From positions 372,001 through 436,000 of the forward strand of contig NZ_QHHQ01000004.1 of NCBI RefSeq assembly GCF_003258595.1: 64,000 nucleotides of DNA. Reading direction: 5' to 3'. This document shows positions 58,264-64,000 of the stretch, piece after piece; the first letter of the stretch is position 1; each line of letters opens with the position of its first letter. Under the pieces are notes generated by a model. That model was not told the DNA's origin and ran no database searches. It saw only the letters and a list, made by a program, of their open reading frames with translations. This stretch comes from Acuticoccus sediminis. Lineage in GTDB: Bacteria; Pseudomonadota; Alphaproteobacteria; Rhizobiales; Amorphaceae. The position numbers were made by a program, and so were the translations under genes.

Positions 58264-59538
58264 TTATAGGTGGAATGGGAGCCAAAGCGCGATCGCGGGC
58301 ATCAGCGTAATGGCCAAAACGGTCAGCAACATCAAGGCCAGAAACGGCAGAATCCCACGCGAAACCTCGGTCAGAGTGCCGTTTCCGACCGCCTGGATCA
58401 CATATAGATTCAATCCCACAGGCGGTGTGATCAGCGCACATTCCACCATGATGACGAAGAACACGCCGAACCAGATCGGGTCGATGCCGAGCGGCACCAT
58501 CGCCCCGGCCAGAACCGGCACCATGATGAGGAGCAGCGACAGGCTCTCCATCACCAGCCCCATGATGAGGAGCACGATCGCCACCGCCCCGATGAAGAGG
58601 CTCGGCGAGGCGATGGTGTCGATGATGAAGCTCGAGACGTCCTGCGGGATCCGGTAGAGCGCGATCGCCTTGCCGAAGATTTTCGCCCCCGCCACGATCA
58701 GAAGGATCGCGACGGTGGTGCGCATCGACATCACGGTCGCCTCCCACAGCGCCTTCAGCGTCAGGCTGCGCAGCACGATGCCGGTCACGAAGAGCGCGCC
58801 CGCGAAGCCGATCGCCGCCGCCTCGGTCGGCGTGTACCAGCCGCGGTAGATCCCGGCGATGACGACGGCCGCGAGGATCAGCGTCGGCAGCGCGCGGATC
58901 CCGGAGCGCCGCCGCTCCTCCCAGCTCGCCTTCTCGATTCGCTCCAGCGAGGGCTGCGTGCGGGCGTAGAGGATCGAATAGATGATGAAGAGGATGATCA
59001 TCATGATCCCCGGCCCGACGCCGGCCATGAAGAGCGCCAGCACCGACTCCTCGGTGATCACGCCGTAGATGATCATGATGAGCGACGGCGGGATCAGGAT
59101 GCCGAGCGTTCCGCCGGCCGCCAGCACGCCGAAGGTGAAGTGCCGCGGGTAGCCCCGCGCGGTCATCTCGGGGATCGCGACGGTGCCGATGGTGGCAGCG
59201 GTCGCCACGGACGAGCCGGAGATCGCCGCGAACACGCCGCAGGAGAGGATGGTCGCCACCGCGAGGCCGCCGGGAAGGTGCCCGACCCAGGCCTGCAGCG
59301 CCGCGAAGAGATCGCGCCCCACCCCGCCCTTCAGCATCACGTTGGCCATCAGCAGGAAGAGCGGCACCGCGACGAGGACGAACGAGTCCATGGCCGAGAG
59401 CAGCCCGGCCGGCGCCATCAGCGGCGAGAAGCCGCCCAGCGCCAGCAGCATGACGCCCATCCCGCCGAGGACGAAGGCCACGGGAATGCCCAGAAGGAGC
59501 AGCACGAAAAGCGCCACCAGGATTCCGACCGTGATCAT
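58264..59538 (-). CDS. dctM: TRAP transporter large permease (DctM)
   Basis: A 424-residue, about 12-helix DctM/SiaM protein: VLLLLGIPVAFVLGGMGVML, VAVPLFLLMANVMLKGGVG, AISGSSVATAATIGTVAIPE, AAGGTLGILIPPSLIMIIYG and ALITPPVGLNLYVIQAV. ATG 59538 (MITVGIL) has GGAG upstream. Third gene of the TRAP operon. Confidence 0.94.
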   Translation of the reverse strand: MITVGILVALFVLLLLGIPVAFVLGGMGVMLLALGGFSPLMAPAGLLSAMDSFVLVAVPLFLLMANVMLKGGVGRDLFAALQAWVGHLPGGLAVATILSCGVFAAISGSSVATAATIGTVAIPEMTARGYPRHFTFGVLAAGGTLGILIPPSLIMIIYGVITEESVLALFMAGVGPGIMMIILFIIYSILYARTQPSLERIEKASWEERRRSGIRALPTLILAAVVIAGIYRGWYTPTEAAAIGFAGALFVTGIVLRSLTLKALWEATVMSMRTTVAILLIVAGAKIFGKAIALYRIPQDVSSFIIDTIASPSLFIGAVAIVLLIMGLVMESLSLLLIMVPVLAGAMVPLGIDPIWFGVFFVIMVECALITPPVGLNLYVIQAVGNGTLTEVSRGILPFLALMLLTVLAITLMPAIALWLPFHL

Positions 59539-59680
59539 CGCCGCTCCGCCTGACGTCGCGCGCCTTCCGCGGCCGGCTGGCCCTTGCGGAGACGCGCCCC
59601 ATGAACCCGCCGCGGCGGGCGGGACGCGCACGCGTCACCGCCCGGCGGCACAGAATAGAAAACGTGCACCGCGCGTCCCG

Positions 59681-60175
59681 TCAGAGCTCGATGTGCTCGG
59701 GATGGGCCGCTTTCGGAGGTTGCGACGGCCGCGCGAGGATGAGCGCCACCGCCTGGATCGCGATCAGCCCGAAGCCGAGCGGCACCGACGCCTGGCTGAC
59801 CCAGGACGGAAGGTCCAGCATCGACCCGACCGTGCGGCCGCGCACGTAGGAATCCCACGCGATCGGCGCGCCGTGCCAGGCGACGAAGCCCGAGATCACC
59901 GCGACGAAGACCAGCGCGAACACGTCCATCACCGCCTGCCCCTTCGCGGACAGCTTGTCGGTGAGGACGGTGACGCGGATGTGCTCGCCCGAGCGCAGCA
60001 GGGCCGCGCTCCCCAAGAACACGGCCCAGATCATCGCGAGGCGGGAGAGCTCCTCGGCCCAGATCGTCGGCGCGTTGAAGAAATACCGCGCCACGACCTC
60101 ATAGGTCAGCATCACGCCGATCGCGAACAGAAGGACCGACGCGATCGCCGACAGGAGTTGAGCCACCCGCCTCAT
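59681..60175 (-). CDS. dctQ: TRAP transporter small permease (DctQ)
   Basis: A 164-residue, four-helix protein: AIGVMLTYEVVARYFFNAPT, the conserved WAEELSRLAMIWAVFLGSA, LRSGEHIRVTVLTDKLS and PSWVSQASVPLGFGLIAIQ. ATG 60175 follows the dctP stop by 8 nt. Confidence 0.92.
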   Translation of the reverse strand: MRRVAQLLSAIASVLLFAIGVMLTYEVVARYFFNAPTIWAEELSRLAMIWAVFLGSAALLRSGEHIRVTVLTDKLSAKGQAVMDVFALVFVAVISGFVAWHGAPIAWDSYVRGRTVGSMLDLPSWVSQASVPLGFGLIAIQAVALILARPSQPPKAAHPEHIEL

Positions 60176-60183
60176 GGAATGCC

Positions 60184-61176
60184 CTAAAGGTTGTTCGCCG
60201 CGTCGTAGACGGTCTTGCCCAGATCGCCCGACTGCGAGAGCCACTTGTCGATCACCGGCTGCGAGGCGGCCTTCCAGGCCTCGATCTCCTCCGGCGTCGG
60301 GTCGTAGACCGTCATGCCGTTCTCCTCGGCCTTGGCGAAGGCGTCGGCCTCGATCTTGCTCATGGCGTCACGCACGGACGTCTCGGCGCGGGTGGCGGCC
60401 TCGTTGATCCAGAGCTGCTCCTGCTCGCTGAGACCTTCCCAGAAGTCCTGGTTGATGAGGACGATGAACTCGATGTCCGCGACGTTCACGCGCGTGATCG
60501 TGTCCATCACGTCCCACAGCGAGCGCGCGGCGACGCCCGAGACGCCGGTCAGGCCGACGTCGACCGTGCCGCGCTGGTAGGCGAGGAACTGCTCGGAGCC
60601 GGAGATGAGCGTCGGCGCGCCGCCGACGGTGTCGATCCACTCGCCGAGCCACTTTCCGAAGACGCGGACCTTCTTGCCCTTGATGTCGTCGGGCGTGGCG
60701 ATCGGGCCGCCATTGGAGATCAGGATGGCGCCGCCATAGGCCTGCCACCACAGCACCTTCGAGCCTGTATCGGCGATCGCGTCGTCGATGGCGGTGCGCA
60801 CCGGTGCACCGGGCGCCACGGCCGCACGGACCTTCTCCTCGGTGTTGAAGAGGAAGGGCATGTAGAAGACGTCGACGGCCGGGATCTCGCCGACGAAGCG
60901 CGTCAGCGAGGCGACGCCCATCTCGATCTGCCCGGAGCCGACGGCCTCAGGCACCTCGTTGTCCTTGTAGAGCTGGGCGGAATCGTAGATCTCGACGTTG
61001 ATCTCGCCGCCGGACAGCTTCTCGACCTCTTCCTTGAAGAGCAGGAGGTTCTGGCCGAGGTGCGATTTCATCGGCAGCTGCAGCGTGATGCGCAGCGTCG
61101 TGGCGGCGCTGGCGGGCAGCGCCAGGCCCGCGAACATGGCACCGGCCAGCGCGCCGGCGATCCAAGACTTCTTCAT
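60184..61176 (-). CDS. dctP: TRAP transporter substrate-binding protein (DctP)
   Basis: A 330-residue periplasmic protein with signal peptide (AGALAGAMFAGLALPASA). Landmarks are LQLPMKSHLGQNLLLFKEEV, IEIYDSAQLYKDNEV-like region, MPFLFNTEEKVRAAV, the substrate-Arg region KGKKVRVFGKWLGEWIDTVG and RGTVDVGLTG. The family binds organic acids; substrate unknown. An inverted repeat lies about 40 nt upstream. Confidence 0.93.
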   Translation of the reverse strand: MKKSWIAGALAGAMFAGLALPASAATTLRITLQLPMKSHLGQNLLLFKEEVEKLSGGEINVEIYDSAQLYKDNEVPEAVGSGQIEMGVASLTRFVGEIPAVDVFYMPFLFNTEEKVRAAVAPGAPVRTAIDDAIADTGSKVLWWQAYGGAILISNGGPIATPDDIKGKKVRVFGKWLGEWIDTVGGAPTLISGSEQFLAYQRGTVDVGLTGVSGVAARSLWDVMDTITRVNVADIEFIVLINQDFWEGLSEQEQLWINEAATRAETSVRDAMSKIEADAFAKAEENGMTVYDPTPEEIEAWKAASQPVIDKWLSQSGDLGKTVYDAANNL

Positions 61177-61215
61177 ATGTCCTCCCTCCCTGCGTCGTTG
61201 GGCCGACACAGCGTT

Positions 61216-61235
61216 GTTGGCCCACCTAGGCCAAC
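61216..61235. promoter_or_regulatory. Operator-like inverted repeat upstream of the TRAP operon
   Basis: GTTGGCC-CACCTA-GGCCAAC is a perfect 7-bp dyad 40-59 nt before the dctP ATG. It could bind a dimeric regulator such as a GntR-family protein; no regulator gene is adjacent. Confidence 0.5.
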
Positions 61236-61278
61236 GAAGAAGGACTTATGTCAAGGCATTAAGCCGCAGTCGCAGTGA

Positions 61279-61614
61279 TTAGGCGGCCACGGAAATCGGC
61301 AGCGACTCCGACGGAAGCTCGCCCAGTCCCCGGATCGCGCGGCCCCAGTTGCGGCCCGGAGCGTTGAGCCAGGCCTGCGCGTACTCCGAAAGGCCCGAGC
61401 AGACGTCGCGGCTGAGGACGCCGACGAACGTCTTGTCGCCCGGAGCGAGGATGGTGCGGATCAGCCGGGTGACGGTCTCCGCATCGCGGCCCGAATCGAT
61501 CAGCCAGAACTCGGCGCCGACCCTGTAGACGTCGTTGAAAAGAACGCGCAACCGCATGTCGACACCGGAGCCGTCACGGTCGCGGGGGGACACGAACACC
61601 GAGTGGATTGCCAT
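61279..61614 (-). CDS. Hypothetical protein
   Basis: A 111-residue cytoplasmic protein not recognised. Visible elements are an N-terminal strand (IHSVFVSPRD), a strand-helix unit (EFWLIDSGRDAETVTRLIRT), then PGDKTFVGVLSRDVCSG and a helix with AQAWLNAPGRNWGRAI. The alternating strand/helix order suggests a small ferredoxin-like fold. ATG 61614 has GGAG 8-9 nt upstream. It is divergent from the ABC-F gene. Confidence 0.6.
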   Translation of the reverse strand: MAIHSVFVSPRDRDGSGVDMRLRVLFNDVYRVGAEFWLIDSGRDAETVTRLIRTILAPGDKTFVGVLSRDVCSGLSEYAQAWLNAPGRNWGRAIRGLGELPSESLPISVAA

Positions 61615-61782
61615 CTGACTCGCTCCGTCCTTGGTTGTCGGAGCGTGACCAATCCTGGTTAACGAGACCCTAAGCCGCCACCCGCCGTCCCCTGCCGCGG
61701 CGCCGGTTTCCGGCCGATCCGGTGGCGCTGCGCGAACGGTGCCACTTGTGGGTCCGCCCGGCCGACACTATTGAGGCGATCC

Positions 61783-63609
61783 ATGGCACGCCCTCCCCTT
61801 CTGTCTTTGCAGGATATCGCCCTCACCTTTGGCGGCACGCCGCTGCTGGAGGCGGCGTCGTTGCAGCTCGCGCCCGGCGAGCGGATCGCCCTCGTCGGCC
61901 GCAACGGCTCGGGCAAGTCGACGCTCCTGAAGATCGTCGCCGGCCTCGTCACCGCCGATTCGGGCCAGCGCTTCGTCCAGCCGGACGCGACGGTGCGCTA
62001 CCTCGCGCAGGATCCGGACCTCTCCGCCTACCCGACGGTGCTCGACTACGTGCTGTCCGGCCTCGCCGAGGGGGACGACCAGCACGCCGCGCGCGCCACG
62101 CTGGAGGCGCTGGGCGTCGACCCGGACGCCGCGCCCGGACCGATGTCCGGCGGGGAGACCCGCCGCGCGGCGCTCGCCCATGCCCTCGCCCCGGACCCGG
62201 ACGTCCTGCTCCTCGACGAGCCGACCAACCACCTCGACATCGCCGCCATCGCCTGGCTGGAACAGCACCTCAAGGAGCGGCGCAAGTCGCTCGTCCTCAT
62301 CAGCCACGACCGGCGCTTCCTCGAGGAGCTCTCCACCGCCGTCGTGTGGCTCGACCGCGGCAAGACCTACCGGATGGACAAGGGCTTTGCCGCCTTCGAG
62401 GACTGGCGCGACGAGATCCTCGCCGCCGAGGAGGAGGAGCGCCGCCGCCTCGACAAGAAGATTGAGGCCGAGCAGGAGTGGGTGCGGTACGGCGTTACCG
62501 CCCGGCGCAAGCGCAACATGGGGCGCCTGCGCAAGCTCCAGGCGCTGCGGACCGAGCGTCGCGAGCAGCGCAAGGCGACGGGCCTCGCCGACATGCAGCT
62601 CGCCGGCGCGGAGCGTTCCGGCAAGCGGATGATCGTCGCGAAGGGCCTCACCAAGTCGTTCGGCGACAGGACCGTCGTGGCGGACTTCTCCACCACCATC
62701 ATGCGCGGCGACCGGGTCGGCCTCGTCGGCCCCAACGGCGTCGGCAAGACGACCCTCATCAACCTGCTGCTCGGCCGCCTGAAACCCGACGCCGGGACCG
62801 TCACCTACGGCGTCGACCTCAAGGTCAACCTCCTCGACCAGCGGCGCGAGGCGCTCGACCCGACGACCCCGCTGCGCCATGCGATCAGCCCGTCCGGCTC
62901 CGACCAGATCACGGTCGGCGACACCACCAAGCACGTCGCCGGCTACCTCAAGGACTTCCTGTTCACGCCGGAGCAGTTCAACACCCCCGTCGGCGCGCTG
63001 TCGGGCGGGGAGCGGATGCGCGTGCTACTGGGCCGCGCCTTCGCGATGCCGTCCAACATCCTGGTGCTGGACGAGCCGACGAACGACCTCGACCTCGAGA
63101 CGCTGGACCTCCTCGCCGAGGTGATCTCCGACTACGACGGCACCCTCATCCTCGTCAGCCACGACCGTGACTTCATCGACCGCACGGTGACGACCACCCT
63201 CGTCGCCGAGGGGGACGGAACCTGGAGCGAGTATCCGGGCGGCTACTCCGACATGCTGGTCCAGCGCGGCGAGGCGCCGGTGCGCGCCATCGAGAACGCC
63301 GGCAAGCCGAAGAAGGCGAAGGACACGAAGGACGCCCGGCCCTCGACCGCCGCGGCGGCGCCGGCGAAGAAGGGCAAGCTCTCCTTCCGCGAGAAGCACG
63401 ACCTCGAGACGCTTCCCGCCAGGCTGGAGGAGCTGGAGGCGGCGATCGCCAGGCTCTCTGACGCCCTCGCCGATCCAAACCTCTACGCCAGGGACCCCGC
63501 CCGGTTCGAGAAGCTGACGAACGACCTCTCCACCCGCCAGGCCGAGAAGGACGCCGCGGAGGAGCGCTGGCTCGAGCTGGAGATGAAGCGCGAGGAGCTG
63601 GAGGCCTGA
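61783..63609 (+). CDS. ABC-F family ATP-binding protein (Uup-like)
   Basis: A 608-residue soluble protein with two ATPase cassettes: Walker A GRNGSGKST and GPNGVGKTT, signatures MSGGETRRA and LSGGERMRV, Walker B LLLDEPTNHLD and LVLDEPTNDLD. They are joined by a charged linker (EEEERRRLDKKIEAEQEW) and end in a C-terminal coiled coil (LPARLEELEAAIARLSDAL). ABC-F proteins act on ribosomes or on DNA intermediates. ATG 61783 is preferred to TTG 61771. Confidence 0.92.
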   Translation: MARPPLLSLQDIALTFGGTPLLEAASLQLAPGERIALVGRNGSGKSTLLKIVAGLVTADSGQRFVQPDATVRYLAQDPDLSAYPTVLDYVLSGLAEGDDQHAARATLEALGVDPDAAPGPMSGGETRRAALAHALAPDPDVLLLDEPTNHLDIAAIAWLEQHLKERRKSLVLISHDRRFLEELSTAVVWLDRGKTYRMDKGFAAFEDWRDEILAAEEEERRRLDKKIEAEQEWVRYGVTARRKRNMGRLRKLQALRTERREQRKATGLADMQLAGAERSGKRMIVAKGLTKSFGDRTVVADFSTTIMRGDRVGLVGPNGVGKTTLINLLLGRLKPDAGTVTYGVDLKVNLLDQRREALDPTTPLRHAISPSGSDQITVGDTTKHVAGYLKDFLFTPEQFNTPVGALSGGERMRVLLGRAFAMPSNILVLDEPTNDLDLETLDLLAEVISDYDGTLILVSHDRDFIDRTVTTTLVAEGDGTWSEYPGGYSDMLVQRGEAPVRAIENAGKPKKAKDTKDARPSTAAAAPAKKGKLSFREKHDLETLPARLEELEAAIARLSDALADPNLYARDPARFEKLTNDLSTRQAEKDAAEERWLELEMKREELEA

Positions 63610-64000
63610 GCCCCGCCGGCCCCGACGGTCCGCCGGCGGACGGCACCCCTGCGTCCCCGGTCCGCGTCACGGACCCCGACGACCCGGCCATCGCCCTCTT
63701 CCGCGACGTGAAGGAGCGGGACCGGATCGGCCGGCAGGGCATCTTCATCGCCGAGGGACTGTCGGTGCTGACCGTGCTCCTGACGCGCTCGCCGCTGGAG
63801 ACGCTGGCGATCCTCGTCGAGGAGAGCCGCGTCGACCGACTGCCCGTCCTTGCCGAGCGCGGGACCGCACCGCTCTACGTGGCGCCGCAGGCGGTGCTGG
63901 ACGGCATCGCCGGATTTCACCTCCACCGGGGAATCCTGGCGGCGGGCCGCGTTCCGGCACCCCGGCCGCTCTCGGCCCTGCCGCACGGACCGCTGCGGCT
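63606..64000 (+). CDS. TrmH/SpoU-family RNA methyltransferase, partial (runs off window)
   Basis: The first 131 residues: a Pro/Gly-rich lead, then VRVTDPDDPAIALFRDVKER, GRQGIFIAEGLSVLTVLL and AGFHLHRGILAAGRV, the substrate-binding N-domain of SpoU/TrmH enzymes; the SAM-knot domain lies beyond the window. The conserved region begins before the only in-frame GTG (63708), so a CTG at 63606, overlapping the ABC-F stop as CTGA, is the only visible start. Confidence 0.8.
   Translation, partial: MSPAGPDGPPADGTPASPVRVTDPDDPAIALFRDVKERDRIGRQGIFIAEGLSVLTVLLTRSPLETLAILVEESRVDRLPVLAERGTAPLYVAPQAVLDGIAGFHLHRGILAAGRVPAPRPLSALPHGPLR

Noticed and set aside
53308-58269. A 1653-codon open frame on the plus strand opposite gltB
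   Set aside because: It is antisense to a complete, motif-rich gltB; its Arg/Val/Asp-rich composition is that of a high-GC mirror frame with no domain.

Overview
The window is a high-GC, densely packed piece of an alphaproteobacterial chromosome, most likely Hyphomicrobiales/Rhizobiales. This placement is inferred from gene content and codon use, not from a database match. Supporting content is the mfd-sdhE/recG divergent pair, an alphaproteobacterial NADP isocitrate dehydrogenase, class I PHA synthase, TRAP transport and PQQ genes. I see no prophage, insertion sequence, CRISPR array or rRNA. There is one tRNA, tRNA-Gly(GCC).

Left part (1-10.5 kb): a polyhydroxyalkanoate/low-oxygen block on the minus strand (universal stress protein, zinc alcohol dehydrogenase, phaC, fabI) lies next to a divergent phasin-like gene. 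Two perfect FNR/FixK-type boxes sit in front of phaC and between usp and the phasin gene. After tRNA-Gly and glucokinase comes a three-gene operon (GTP-cyclohydrolase-II-like URC1, DUF1688 URC4, uracil phosphoribosyltransferase) that matches the URC uracil-degradation pathway rather than riboflavin synthesis.

10.6-25.5 kb: a LysR regulator with a T-N11-A dyad behind it precedes pqqA-pqqD-pqqE (pqqB and pqqC are absent), then a formaldehyde-activating enzyme gene. A sugar-acid operon follows: uronate dehydrogenase, LysE exporter, aldose epimerase, alpha-ketoglutaric semialdehyde dehydrogenase and an FAH-family hydratase. Next are an LprI-like secreted protein, a signal-less S8 peptidase with a small I9-propeptide-like partner, trmJ, icd, a methyltransferase and a secreted RidA.

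25.5-43 kb: an ECF41 sigma factor with its AhpD-like target gene and a textbook ECF41 promoter, mfd-sdhE//recG, an imelysin-like protein, a large glycosyltransferase, gmd, an amino-acid ABC transporter lacking its ATPase, and a DUF1800/DUF1501 pair.

43-64 kb: a lipid/propionate block (thiolase, SDR, propionyl-CoA synthetase, DUF465). The thiolase leader carries a 26-bp tandem array of mini-hairpins, and the prpE leader carries nested inverted repeats over its Shine-Dalgarno. An MFS pump and an AbrB-family permease follow. The glutamate synthase genes are split as gltB - secreted nucleosidase - rlmJ - gltD. The window ends with a TRAP transporter, an unknown small gene, an ABC-F protein and the start of a TrmH-family methyltransferase. 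Two genes (rlmJ and the TrmH-like gene) appear to start at CTG inside a CTGA overlap.
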